Shown one piece after another: positions 1 to 7,822 of a DNA stretch of 20,744 bases (the stretch's first letter is position 1; the number at the start of each line of letters is the position of its first letter). The translations under genes and the position numbers were made by a program. The stretch lies in assembly GCA_002354095.1 (NCBI GenBank), contig DEKX01000037.1, positions 1 to 20,744 on the forward strand. The letters run 5' to 3'. The notes beneath the pieces are model-generated. The model had not been told where the DNA came from. It saw nothing but the letters and a program-made list of their open reading frames with translations, and searched no databases. The stretch is from Prevotella sp. UBA2711. GTDB taxonomy: Bacteria; Bacteroidota; Bacteroidia; Bacteroidales; Bacteroidaceae.

Positions 1-10
1 AAGGCTAGGA

Positions 11-478
11 ATGGTGAAGATCATGAAGTATGCCTTGGATGAATATGATGACGACTGGGATGAGGACAATGAGGATGGCTTTGTGGAGGAAATCATTGAC
101 ATGGGGCATCGCCATTACGATAGTCTTGGCGAGTTCCTGAGTCACTTTAATGACCACGATTACTTCGACAGTGTCTTGGCTGTCCAGGACTTCTGGCACA
201 ATGCCAATGTAGTAGAAAGCAAGAATGCCGTTGTCACACTATATGCTACTGTCGTTTATACCGACCAGCAAACAGAAAAGATACTCTACCGCTCTACGGA
301 ACCGATTGCAGTCCGTATAGACACCGATGACCTCAATAGCATCACCATTCCAGACCTACCAAGTTGCTGTGTCAGTAAGTTCTCGACAAAAGTTGAGGTA
401 ATGGACTACTCATATGGAGTACTCACTATTGAGGGAAAGGACAAGAATAATTCACCGTTTGTGGTGAGCCTAATATGA
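11..478 (+). CDS. Hypothetical acidic protein, possibly 5'-partial
   Basis: I do not recognise this 155-residue protein. The N-terminal third is very rich in Asp and Glu (a DEYDDDWDEDNED stretch near residues 10-22) with several His residues (GHRHYDS, HFNDHDYF). The rest looks like a compact beta-rich domain (VTLYATVVYTDQQ, VEVMDYSYGVLTIEG). There is no signal peptide or membrane segment. An ATG at 11 and another at 23 are both possible starts. The frame is also open back to the edge of the window, so the gene could begin upstream. It is followed by about 450 nt without a gene, so it is probably not transcribed with the polysaccharide genes. It could be the last gene of a neighbouring unit. 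Confidence 0.55.
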   Translation: MVKIMKYALDEYDDDWDEDNEDGFVEEIIDMGHRHYDSLGEFLSHFNDHDYFDSVLAVQDFWHNANVVESKNAVVTLYATVVYTDQQTEKILYRSTEPIAVRIDTDDLNSITIPDLPSCCVSKFSTKVEVMDYSYGVLTIEGKDKNNSPFVVSLI

Positions 479-602
479 TTTCCCAACGCAGTGAGAATTA
501 GTACAACAGCTTGCGAAGTTTCTAAACTCCTGTCAACAGCTGCTTAAAAGTAGTATCAAAAGTTAAATTTGAAAAATCTTACATTTTGCTGAAATCTGGA
601 AA

Positions 603-620
603 TGCCCGCGAACACGGGCA
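603..620. repeat. Short GC-rich hairpin
   Basis: TGCCCG and CGGGCA form a 6-bp stem around the 6-nt loop CGAACA. No T-run follows, so it is not a convincing intrinsic terminator. It stands out because the surrounding sequence is AT-rich. Confidence 0.4.
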
Positions 621-687
621 CTTCAGAGACTTTGGCGGATTATAGAACGTTTACCTAGCAATCAGCTTCGCTGTTGCCTTACTCCCC

Positions 688-753
688 GAGTATGCTTAGA
701 GTATGGCTAGAAGCAGCCTAGAAGCAGAGTGATCGCTGCCTGGAGTATGGCTA
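688..753. repeat. Cluster of short direct repeats
   Basis: The 11-mer gagtatggcta occurs at 699-709 and 743-753, with a degenerate copy (gagtatgctta) at 688-698. The 10-mer ctagaagcag occurs at 707-716 and 718-727. The copies overlap and are unevenly spaced, so this is a decayed low-copy repeat patch and not a CRISPR array. Confidence 0.45.
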
Positions 754-802
754 CAGAAATTTTAGAGTGATTTTAAACCGACGCAAGAAGCAAGAGCAGA
801 GA

Positions 803-816
803 CCAAACTCGTTTGG
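803..816. repeat. Near-palindrome CCAAAC-tc-GTTTGG
   Basis: A 6-bp perfect inverted repeat is separated by 2 nt. I recall similar 'aaactcgttt' motifs scattered through intergenic DNA of Bacteroides and Prevotella, so this may be a dispersed repeat. A regulator half-site pair is the alternative. Counting copies in the genome would decide. Confidence 0.35.
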
Positions 817-929
817 GCTATGCCTTGCAAGAAGGAGGAAGACGATTGTCAAGTAGATTTTGACAGATTTTGAGCGCAGCGACCCTTTCTATGTTATCTG
901 TGCTATCTGTGTGACCTGAAACATTAACA

Positions 930-1094
930 ATGAACCCTGAACCACAAGTTGTCCATACGATAGATGAGATGTGGGCTTGGCTGAAGCCTTTGGGCTATAG
1001 CGATGCAATAAAAGAAGCAACTATTAATGCTATCCTGCGTGAGTTCGTGATGAGTAAAGTGTCATGTGATGAAATAAGCAATAACAATGCATGA
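930..1094 (+). CDS. Small hypothetical protein (54 aa)
   Basis: This short ORF begins at ATG 930 (MNPEPQVVHTIDEMWAWLKP) and ends at TGA 1092-1094. Its stop overlaps the start of the next ORF by 8 nt (ATGCATGA), which suggests translational coupling. The product is predicted helical (TIDEMWAWLK, DAIKEATINAILREFVM), with no signal peptide or transmembrane segment. I do not recognise a family. Support rests on the overlap and on a protein-like composition with an amphipathic pattern. It could be a chance ORF. Confidence 0.35.
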   Translation: MNPEPQVVHTIDEMWAWLKPLGYSDAIKEATINAILREFVMSKVSCDEISNNNA

Positions 1095-1356
1095 AGTAAA
1101 TATCGAAATAAAGAATGTCGCTGACCGTGAAGACTTGCAAAGATGGGAAGATCATATGCTTGTAAAGGCGAAATGTTGGAATCAGTTCTGCGATGGCCTT
1201 TATAGTGAAAACGAGATTCGTGCAGTTCATGTTGTAAAGGAAGAGAATGCAGACGTTACTTATCTTACGACACTTTGTGAAGACTGTATCAAATATACCA
1301 GAAGTTATGGTGTTCTGGTAAAAGAAAAGTATTTGATGATAGAACCGCGTAAATAA
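1087..1356 (+). CDS. Small hypothetical protein with paired cysteines
   Basis: The product is 89 residues, soluble and of unknown family. Cysteines occur as C-x4-C near residues 30-35 (KCWNQFCDG) and C-x2-C near residues 64-67 (LCEDCIKY). This arrangement could bind one zinc ion as in small treble-clef or zinc-ribbon proteins, but that is inference. The ATG overlaps the stop of the 54-residue ORF upstream, so the two are probably translated together. It ends about 95 nt before nagB. That gap has no clear promoter match and no obvious terminator hairpin. Confidence 0.5.
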   Translation: MHEVNIEIKNVADREDLQRWEDHMLVKAKCWNQFCDGLYSENEIRAVHVVKEENADVTYLTTLCEDCIKYTRSYGVLVKEKYLMIEPRK

Positions 1357-1451
1357 TAACTGAAATAAACAACTCCGTTGGAAACCCCCTGTTTTAGCTT
1401 TTTAGTGGCAGGTCCTTCGGATAATGGAAACAATTTAATAACAAAAAAGGC

Positions 1452-2246
1452 ATGAGATTAATTATTGAACCCGACTACGAGAAAATGTCGAAATGGGCTG
1501 CAAACTATGTAGCCAAGTGTATTAATGAAGCAAAGCCAACGGCAGAGAAACCCTTCAAGTTGGGTTGCCCCACAGGAAGTTCGCCTTTGGGAATGTACAA
1601 AGAACTGATAGCCCTGAACAAAGCTGGTAAGGTATCGTTCCAGAATGTCATCACGTTCAACATGGACGAGTATGTGAACCTCCCCGAGGACCATCCCGAG
1701 AGCTACCATAGCTTCATGTGGAACAACTTCTTCAGCCACATCGACATTAAGAAAGAGAATGTGCATATCCTCAATGGTAACGCCAAGGATCTGAAAGCAG
1801 AGTGCGAAAACTATGAGAAAGCCATTGATGCCGCAGGCGGTATTGACCTGTTCATGGGTGGAATAGGCCCCGATGGACATATTGCCTTCAACGAGCCAGG
1901 CTCCAGCCTTCAGAGTCGCACCCGTCAGAAAACACTTACCACTGATACCATTATAGCCAATTGCCGCTTCTTTGACAATAATGTAGATTTGGTACCCAAG
2001 ACAGCTCTTACCGTTGGCGTTGGTACAGTGATGGATGCTAAGGAAGTGATGATTATGGTGAATGGCCACAACAAGGCCCGAGCTCTTCGTCATGGTGTTG
2101 AAGAACCTGTGAATCACATGTGGACTATCAGTTGCTTACAGATGCATCCCCATGCTATTATCGTGGCAGACGATGCTGCATGCGGAGAACTAAAGGTCGA
2201 TACCTACAGGTATTTCAAGGATATAGAGAAGGGTAATCTTCTTTAG
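1452..2246 (+). CDS. nagB: Glucosamine-6-phosphate deaminase
   Basis: NagB interconverts glucosamine 6-phosphate and fructose 6-phosphate plus ammonia in the cytosol. The 264 residues match the usual length (about 266), and residue numbering runs in register with the E. coli enzyme. The motif FNMDEYV carries the general base Asp72, and GPDGHIAFNEPGSS carries Asp141, His143 and Glu148. Residues known from the allosteric GlcNAc-6-phosphate site of E. coli NagB are also present (Ser151, Arg158, Lys160, Thr161, Tyr254), so allosteric activation is likely retained. The N-terminal CPTGSSPLGMYK is the phosphate-binding loop. It sits 84 nt before rfbC at the edge of the polysaccharide locus. It could adjust hexosamine supply for UDP-GlcNAc or be an ordinary housekeeping neighbour. 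Confidence 0.96.
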   Translation: MRLIIEPDYEKMSKWAANYVAKCINEAKPTAEKPFKLGCPTGSSPLGMYKELIALNKAGKVSFQNVITFNMDEYVNLPEDHPESYHSFMWNNFFSHIDIKKENVHILNGNAKDLKAECENYEKAIDAAGGIDLFMGGIGPDGHIAFNEPGSSLQSRTRQKTLTTDTIIANCRFFDNNVDLVPKTALTVGVGTVMDAKEVMIMVNGHNKARALRHGVEEPVNHMWTISCLQMHPHAIIVADDAACGELKVDTYRYFKDIEKGNLL

Positions 2247-2330
2247 AACAAATGGATTCTGATTGCACAGGTGGTCGCAAAGCGATGCAGTTCGATACTG
2301 CCAGTCAGAACGAGTTTATGATAATTAATT

Positions 2331-3008
2331 ATGAATGTAATAAAGACAGCAATTGATGGCGTGGTTATTTTAGAACCACGCATATTCGAAGATGCCCGTG
2401 GGTATTTCTTTGAATCATTCTCCCAGCGTGAATTCGACGAGAAAGTAACACCTATTCTTGGTCATACAGTAACCTTTGTCCAGGACAATGAAAGTAAATC
2501 ATCCTATGGCGTGATGCGTGGCCTCCATTTCCAACGCCCACCATTCACTCAATCGAAGCTGGTCCGCTGCGTGAAGGGTGCCGTCCTGGACGTAGCAGTA
2601 GATATCCGCAAGGGATCGCCCACCTACGGCCGGCATGTCGAATGCCTCCTCTGTGCCCATGATGAAGAAGGCGAAAGAATCGCTAACGATGTTGCTAAAG
2701 CTCCTAATCTTAGCGAATCTCTCAACTTTCAACTCTCAACTTTCAACTCTCAACTTGGCCTCCAGTTCTTCATCCCCAAAGGCTTCGCCCACGGCTTTGC
2801 CGTCCTCTCAGAAACGGCTGTTTTCCAGTACAAGTGTGACGAGTTCTATCACCCGGAAGCTGATGGAGGAATCTCTATCCTTGATGATAGCCTTGGTATA
2901 GATTGGCACATTCCTACAGAAAAAGCAATACTTAGTGAAAAGGATACCAAGCATCCATTGCTGAAGGATTTTGATAGCCCTTTCGATGTTGCAGACAGAC
3001 TTTACTAG
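2331..3008 (+). CDS. rfbC: dTDP-4-dehydrorhamnose 3,5-epimerase with an internal insertion
   Basis: RfbC (RmlC) epimerises dTDP-4-keto-6-deoxyglucose at C3 and C5 in dTDP-L-rhamnose synthesis. The cupin fold and active site are recognisable. RGLHFQR carries His66 (His63 in Salmonella), Lys76 follows in SKLVRC, Tyr167 matches Tyr133, Tyr173 matches Tyr139, and LSEKD carries Asp205 (Asp170), the partner of the catalytic His. At 225 residues it is about 40 longer than the Salmonella enzyme (183). Roughly 30 of the extra residues lie at about 112-143, just before FIPKGFAHGF. That insertion includes a 14-nt tandem repeat in the DNA. Catalytic residues lie on both sides and the frame is kept, so the enzyme may be active. 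No rfbA, rfbB or rfbD lies in the window. The stop is 10 nt before a possible GTG start of wzx. Confidence 0.93.
   Translation: MNVIKTAIDGVVILEPRIFEDARGYFFESFSQREFDEKVTPILGHTVTFVQDNESKSSYGVMRGLHFQRPPFTQSKLVRCVKGAVLDVAVDIRKGSPTYGRHVECLLCAHDEEGERIANDVAKAPNLSESLNFQLSTFNSQLGLQFFIPKGFAHGFAVLSETAVFQYKCDEFYHPEADGGISILDDSLGIDWHIPTEKAILSEKDTKHPLLKDFDSPFDVADRLY
2720..2756. repeat. 14-nt tandem repeat inside rfbC
   Basis: The unit tctcaactttcaac occurs at 2720-2733 and 2734-2747, followed by nine bases of a third copy (2748-2756). The unit length is not a multiple of three, so gain or loss of one copy would shift the rfbC frame. It encodes part of the extra segment (LNFQLSTFNSQL). Confidence 0.85.
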
Positions 3009-4287
3009 TTTCATTATTGTGAGTTATATAGATATTAAGAAACGTTTGACGGGGCAGTATAAGGGAATCGTAGAAAGTTTTCTTTCTTTATCGATTCTGA
3101 ATGCCGTCAATATTATTTTACCACTTATTACGTTGCCGTATCTCATTCGAGTTGTCGGCTTAGAGAAATATGGAGCGTATTCTATAGTATATACGATTCT
3201 TCAATATGTGCTTTTATTGAGTGCATACGGCTTTAGTTATACTACAACAAAGTTAATTGCACAAAATCGAGAAGATATCTCGTTGGTCTCTAAAATTTTT
3301 TATTCTACGATTTATGCACGCCTTGCTATATCAATACCGGCATTATTCTTCTTCCTACTTGTCATTTTGTTGTTTTATCCTTCTGACTATCTAATTATGT
3401 ACGTTGGTGGCATTGGAATGGTTTTGGGCGATATTCTTAATCCCGTGTGGCTCTTTCAAGGCTATGAGAAGATGAGGTATATGACAATAGCCAATTTTAT
3501 TTGCAAAATTCTATTTACTATACTGATATTCGTATTTATCACATCAGAGGGCGATTATATTTATATCAATGTATTAAATTCACTGGGATATATCGTATCA
3601 GGCATAATCACCATTTATATTTCATACAGGTACTTTCATATACGGCGTCCAATTTTCAGCATTCCAGACATCGTTCTCCAGTTTAAAGAGGGATGGAGTG
3701 TTTTTCTTTCTACCATATTCATGAATCTATATAGGAATTCCAATATTTTTATTCTTGGTTTCTTTGTGAGTGAATATAACGTTGGTATTTATTCAACTGC
3801 AGAAAAGGTTATAAAAGCCGTACAGTCTTTAATCGCTCCTGTCTCAAATGCTCTCTTCCCATATTTTGCAGCTTCATTTAAGAATAATGATGTGCCAAAT
3901 AATGCACGACGAGTTATTGCGTTGAACAAAAAACTATTTTATGCTTTATTGTTACTCTCTTTGATTGTTATTGCCACTTCTGACATTATGAATACTCTGA
4001 TATCTGGTGGGGAAGATAAACTGATTACATATTTGATTTGTCTAATGAGTCCTGTAATATGCATTGGGGGTATGAACTACATCCTTGGAATCGTTGGTTT
4101 GGTTAATCTAAACTACAATCATCTATTCCTTAAATTTGTCACTATATCAGGTTTAGCAAGTATGGCATTTCTCATCATAACTGTGCCGATAGCAGGAGTT
4201 TATAGTGCAAGTTTATCGATGATTATTGCTGAAACAGTATTGTTTTTTTATTGCTTCAGGAAAATTAAAATGGCAGCATCTAATTAA
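2986..4287 (+). CDS. wzx: Wzx-type polysaccharide flippase
   Basis: This is an integral membrane protein of about 433 residues of the MATE/MVF-like polysaccharide transporter family, which flips undecaprenyl-linked repeat units across the inner membrane. The N-terminal segment (LSLSILNAVNIILPLITLP followed by YLIRVVGLEKYGAYS) is typical of O-antigen flippases, and about 12 hydrophobic segments follow. NPVWLFQGYEKM and the QSLIAPVSNALFPYF region are also family-like. The start is uncertain. TTG 2971 and ATG 2986 overlap rfbC, whereas GTG 3019 lies 10 nt after the rfbC stop and gives a family-typical short N-terminus. Wzx sequences diverge strongly, so the assignment rests on topology, motifs and position beside the polymerase. 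This gene begins the AT-rich block. Confidence 0.88.
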   Translation: MLQTDFTSFIIVSYIDIKKRLTGQYKGIVESFLSLSILNAVNIILPLITLPYLIRVVGLEKYGAYSIVYTILQYVLLLSAYGFSYTTTKLIAQNREDISLVSKIFYSTIYARLAISIPALFFFLLVILLFYPSDYLIMYVGGIGMVLGDILNPVWLFQGYEKMRYMTIANFICKILFTILIFVFITSEGDYIYINVLNSLGYIVSGIITIYISYRYFHIRRPIFSIPDIVLQFKEGWSVFLSTIFMNLYRNSNIFILGFFVSEYNVGIYSTAEKVIKAVQSLIAPVSNALFPYFAASFKNNDVPNNARRVIALNKKLFYALLLLSLIVIATSDIMNTLISGGEDKLITYLICLMSPVICIGGMNYILGIVGLVNLNYNHLFLKFVTISGLASMAFLIITVPIAGVYSASLSMIIAETVLFFYCFRKIKMAASN

Positions 4288-4303
4288 TTGATGTGGACTT
4301 GAT

Positions 4304-5488
4304 ATGTTCTATTTATTGATATTTTTATTAGAAATCGTATTCTTAGCATATTCTGAAAAGAAAAGGTGGAATTCGTTAGTTACTCCTTTGAATATGATGA
4401 TGTTGCCTAATGCAGTTGCAGTTATAATTGCTATAGTATATTCATTTTCAAACCAATATGTTCCCAATTTCTATTTGCCTAGTCTAATAGTATGGATTTT
4501 GGGGTTATTTGTTTTTTCTTTGCCAAGTTTTTATTTTTCTTCATTAACACAAAACGGTGGATTCAATATAGTTATAGGCCCTAAGGATGACCACTATAAA
4601 CTTCTTAATATTATAGCTACAATATGCATACTTATTTCTTTTGTGAAATTAAGATCTTTGTCAAGTAGTCTTGAACAATTTGGAACAGATGACTTTGCTG
4701 ATGAATATCAAGTGAAAGGATTATTTGCTCATATGTCCGTTTTCATATGTGCCATTTTTGCTTATTCAATCTACAAATTGGATAGATGCCATCTTTACTC
4801 AATTTTTGTTGTTATTGGTTCATTAATTGGGATGTATGCAATCGGTACCAAATCATGGATTGTTGCTCCGCTTTTGATTGGCTATTATGGAAGATTTTTG
4901 ACTGGAAAAACTGCATTCAATTTCAAGAATGTAGCGTTGCCAGGAATATTAATCTTTGGCATTTTTTTCTTGAGCTATTTTTTAATAATGGTAATTGCTT
5001 CAACAAGTGAAATGTCTTTTGATTTTATGGTGTTCATTATTGAACATTTTATCGATTATTTCTCAGGAGCAAATCTTGCATTTAGTTTGGATTATCAAAA
5101 AGGAATTCTTGAACCAGAAATGGGTGATGCTCTCGTTGCTCCTTTTGTTAATATAGTACATTTGTTCACAAATGAACCATATGTCAATACAATAAATCCT
5201 ATTTATTGGGATATAGGTGATTTAGGGGAAAATAATGTGCGTACTGTGTTCGGCGCATTTTTATGCTATAGCCATAGCTATTTCGTTTTTGTTGTCATGT
5301 CGCTTTTATATAGTATTATTACTTATACAATATATGTCAAATCAAGAAATTCTAGGAGTTTATTTATGCTGATGGCTAATTGTACATGTTTAGCTTTCTT
5401 GACATTGTCTTTTTTTGATTTTTACTGGATGAATTTAACGCCTTATGAAATACTGGCAATTTTTATAATACTGTCCATATTGTTATAA
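4304..5488 (+). CDS. wzy: Wzy-type polysaccharide polymerase (predicted)
   Basis: The product is a 394-residue, very hydrophobic membrane protein with about 10-11 predicted transmembrane helices. A large, more polar loop near residues 245-320 (HFIDYFSGANLAFSLDYQKG through EPYVNTINPIYWDIGDLGEN) is typical of Wzy proteins, whose periplasmic loop takes part in joining repeat units. Primary sequence is poorly conserved in this family, so the call relies on topology, length, and position between the flippase and the glycosyltransferases, 16 nt after wzx. An O-antigen ligase-like protein is the main alternative. The gene is very AT-rich: hand counting positions 4501-4560 gives 19 G/C out of 60. Confidence 0.8.
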   Translation: MFYLLIFLLEIVFLAYSEKKRWNSLVTPLNMMMLPNAVAVIIAIVYSFSNQYVPNFYLPSLIVWILGLFVFSLPSFYFSSLTQNGGFNIVIGPKDDHYKLLNIIATICILISFVKLRSLSSSLEQFGTDDFADEYQVKGLFAHMSVFICAIFAYSIYKLDRCHLYSIFVVIGSLIGMYAIGTKSWIVAPLLIGYYGRFLTGKTAFNFKNVALPGILIFGIFFLSYFLIMVIASTSEMSFDFMVFIIEHFIDYFSGANLAFSLDYQKGILEPEMGDALVAPFVNIVHLFTNEPYVNTINPIYWDIGDLGENNVRTVFGAFLCYSHSYFVFVVMSLLYSIITYTIYVKSRNSRSLFMLMANCTCLAFLTLSFFDFYWMNLTPYEILAIFIILSILL

Positions 5489-5526
5489 ACAGATGAAAAT
5501 ATGTCAATAGAAAATAATTCAAGATT

Positions 5527-6522
5527 ATGGTAGCAATTATTCTTGTTAATTGGAATGGTTATAAAGATACGATAGAGTGTCTTGATTCTTTACAACAATG
5601 CATCCAAAAGGATTTTTTTGTTGTTGTGTGTGATAATGGTTCTACGAATGATTCAATATCGAGAATTTCCCAATATTGTGCAGACAAATGGCCTTTTGAC
5701 AGTATTGATTTTACTGATAAAAAACCTGATATATCTATAAACCGTGGACATGTCATATTATATAAGTTAGGACAAAACAATGGTTTCAGCCGAGGTAATA
5801 ATTTGGGGATAAAATTTGCTTCAATGTTTAATCCAGATTATTATCTGTTATTGAACAATGATACTATCGTTGAGCCTGATTTTTTATCCTTATTAGTGGA
5901 TTTCCAAAAGAAAAATTCTCAGTATAAAGTTCTTACTCCATTGATTCATTATTATTATGACAAGCATCTAATTTGGAATGGAGGAGGGAATATCTATTGG
6001 GGATTTCGAATATACCATTTCGCAGATAAAAATGAATCAGTCATCCCCCATAAAGAAAGTCTCCCATGTACTTATATAACAGGCTGTGCATTGTTTTTTG
6101 CTCCAGAGGTCTTAGACGAAGAAAACCGTTTATTAACAGAGAAGTTTTTCTTTGGTGAAGAAGATTTTGAGTTTGGTTTAAGAATGATGAGAGCCAAAGT
6201 AAAAATGGCGTGTGTTCTTAATTCTATAATTTATCACAAAGTTGGAGGTTCTCGAAACAATGATAAAGCAAAGATCGGCCATACATTTATTCATTATTTG
6301 AATAGATTGATTGATGTTAAATCCTATTTACCTTCATGGCAATATGTATTATATAGGTTTGTTTTTTCACTAAATGTAGTTCGTATTTTGATTTTGCGTT
6401 ATAAGATGCCCTGTGTAGATATCGTTGCATTTATTAAGAAACTTAATAGTGAAGCAAAGAGACTTGATGGCGTGTCTAGGGACTATTTTCTGAAAACAGT
6501 TAGTAAAGAATTAGGCGGTTGA
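5527..6522 (+). CDS. GT2-family glycosyltransferase (WbbL/rhamnosyltransferase-like)
   Basis: This 331-residue inverting GT-A glycosyltransferase should add one sugar to the lipid-linked repeat unit at the cytoplasmic face. Motifs run in order: NWNG at residues 8-11 and DNGS starting at Asp36 (nucleotide binding), NNGFSRGNNLG, LLNNDT ending at 113 (the DxD equivalent, with Asp112 as metal ligand), and GEEDFEFGLR from 210 (catalytic ED region). The combination of NNGFSRGNN, NNDT and GEEDFEFG resembles dTDP-rhamnosyltransferases of the WbbL type. That would suit the rfbC gene nearby, but donor specificity cannot be read from sequence. Start ATG 5527 places the first beta strand (VAIILVNWNG) correctly. 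The C-terminus is amphipathic and probably membrane-associated. Confidence 0.9.
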   Translation: MVAIILVNWNGYKDTIECLDSLQQCIQKDFFVVVCDNGSTNDSISRISQYCADKWPFDSIDFTDKKPDISINRGHVILYKLGQNNGFSRGNNLGIKFASMFNPDYYLLLNNDTIVEPDFLSLLVDFQKKNSQYKVLTPLIHYYYDKHLIWNGGGNIYWGFRIYHFADKNESVIPHKESLPCTYITGCALFFAPEVLDEENRLLTEKFFFGEEDFEFGLRMMRAKVKMACVLNSIIYHKVGGSRNNDKAKIGHTFIHYLNRLIDVKSYLPSWQYVLYRFVFSLNVVRILILRYKMPCVDIVAFIKKLNSEAKRLDGVSRDYFLKTVSKELGG

Positions 6523-6527
6523 AATAG

Positions 6528-7751
6528 ATGGAAAATATATATTTATATACTAATATTTATCCTTTTGGCGAGGTTGCTGAGAGTTTTGTGTACGACGAAG
6601 CGAAAGAAGCTGTTCAGAGTGGAATTCGTCTAACGATTATTCCTGTCAATAAGGCAGATGTCGTTCGAGAGCTTCCTGAAAATGTTTATCTTGACCGAAC
6701 TATTTGTGATTTTGGTTTATTAACCAAACTAAAGGCTTTTATTAAGATTTTTTCTATTGGTTGTTTGAAGCAGGTTTTCAAAGAAGAATCTTTTTTTAAA
6801 AAAGGCTTTATATTGAAAGATTTTATCAAATATCTTTATGCAGCAAATCTTGTGTATATTGATTTGGAGCAGAGAGCCCATGAGGAAGAGCCGTCGATAT
6901 TTTATAGCTATTGGATGTCTTATCCTCCGATAGCATTTGCATTTTACAAATGTTATCACCCTAATACTCCACATAAGTTCATTTCTCGTGGACATGCTTC
7001 TGATATATACGTGCGCAAAGATGTTTATTATCCATTAAGGAATTTTGTCGTTGATAATATAGATTTGGTTTGTGTAATATCAGACTATGGGAGAGAGTAT
7101 TTGAAATCTTTGTATGGTTCTAATGAAAATAAGTTTGAACTCTTTCGATTGGGTGTATATGATAATTATAACAATAATAAAAGTGTTAATACAGGTAGAA
7201 TAGAAATAATTTCTTGTTCTACTATTATTGCTCGCAAGCGTGTAAACTTAGTTTTTGAATCACTTAAAAATTATGCTCAAAGTCATCCTCAATTGTCTAT
7301 CAATTGGACTCATATAGGTGATGGCCCTTTAAGAAATGATTTGCAAAACAATATAAGTCAAACAAGTTTACCTTCCAATTTTACCTTAGAGTTAAAAGGG
7401 AATCTGGATAATCATGAGATTCTAGCATTATACAGGAATAAGAAATTCCATTGTCACATATTATTGAGCATACAAGAGGGAATTCCTGTTGCATTGATGG
7501 AATCGATTGCTTCTGGAACACCCATTATTGCCACAGATGTTGATGGAGTTTCTGAGATTGCAAATAATAGTACGGGGGCATTAATTGAAGTTGATTTTGA
7601 GCAAAAAGACTTTAATGCAGCTCTAGATAAGGTAATTATAAATAATAAATCATTGTCAGATAGTGCTTATTTATTTTTCAAGAGTTTTTTTGATGCGAAA
7701 ACTAATTACACTCGTTTTTTTGCAAGGATTAATCAGTTGGTGAGAGTTTGA
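6528..7751 (+). CDS. GT4-family glycosyltransferase (WcaL/AmsK-like)
   Basis: This 407-residue retaining GT-B glycosyltransferase begins 5 nt after the GT2 gene, so the two are probably co-translated. The N-terminal domain starts with IYLYTNIYPFGEVAESFVYDE, resembling colanic-acid and amylovoran transferases (WcaL, AmsK), which have a similar 'P..SE.Fi..E' opening. The C-terminal nucleotide-sugar domain has the E-x7-E motif (EGIPVALME, Glu317 and Glu325) followed by SGTPIIATDVDGVSEI. The donor and acceptor cannot be told. A T7A6 run at 6791-6803 encodes Phe and Lys codons and fits the general AT bias of the block. Confidence 0.9.
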   Translation: MENIYLYTNIYPFGEVAESFVYDEAKEAVQSGIRLTIIPVNKADVVRELPENVYLDRTICDFGLLTKLKAFIKIFSIGCLKQVFKEESFFKKGFILKDFIKYLYAANLVYIDLEQRAHEEEPSIFYSYWMSYPPIAFAFYKCYHPNTPHKFISRGHASDIYVRKDVYYPLRNFVVDNIDLVCVISDYGREYLKSLYGSNENKFELFRLGVYDNYNNNKSVNTGRIEIISCSTIIARKRVNLVFESLKNYAQSHPQLSINWTHIGDGPLRNDLQNNISQTSLPSNFTLELKGNLDNHEILALYRNKKFHCHILLSIQEGIPVALMESIASGTPIIATDVDGVSEIANNSTGALIEVDFEQKDFNAALDKVIINNKSLSDSAYLFFKSFFDAKTNYTRFFARINQLVRV

Positions 7752-7822
7752 AATTGAAACTACGCCTTTCTTGTTTTTATAAATACGATTTTAAAGGTAT
7801 CATAATGTAATTTATTTGTAAT

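Larger units (their letters stand above)
479..929. other. Gene-free stretch with short repeats
   Basis: No convincing coding sequence is seen on either strand. The stretch holds a small hairpin (603-620), a cluster of short direct repeats (688-753), a 6-bp inverted repeat with a 2-nt spacer (803-816) and two copies of tatctgtg (895-902 and 904-911) just before the next small ORF. The first tatctgtg copy differs by one base from the Bacteroidetes -7 consensus TAnnTTTG and has a TTTG 22 nt upstream (869-872). A weak promoter for the following pair of small ORFs is possible but not established. Confidence 0.6.

Noticed and set aside
603..620. Hairpin as a rho-independent terminator of the first gene
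   Set aside because: No T-run follows the stem and the hairpin lies about 125 nt after the stop codon.
1458..2117. 219-codon open frame on the minus strand
   Set aside because: It lies entirely within nagB, whose catalytic residues are all in place. The predicted protein has no recognisable domain.
2720..2756. Tandem repeat as a possible CRISPR array
   Set aside because: The units are 14 nt, contiguous without spacers, and inside a coding gene.
2971..2985. TTG 2971 as the wzx start
   Set aside because: It would add residues encoded inside the rfbC end and uses a rare start. ATG 2986 or GTG 3019 fit better.
6791..6803. T7A6 run in the GT4 gene as a phase-variation tract
   Set aside because: Several T7 or A7 runs occur in these AT-rich genes by composition alone, unlike the C9 tract.
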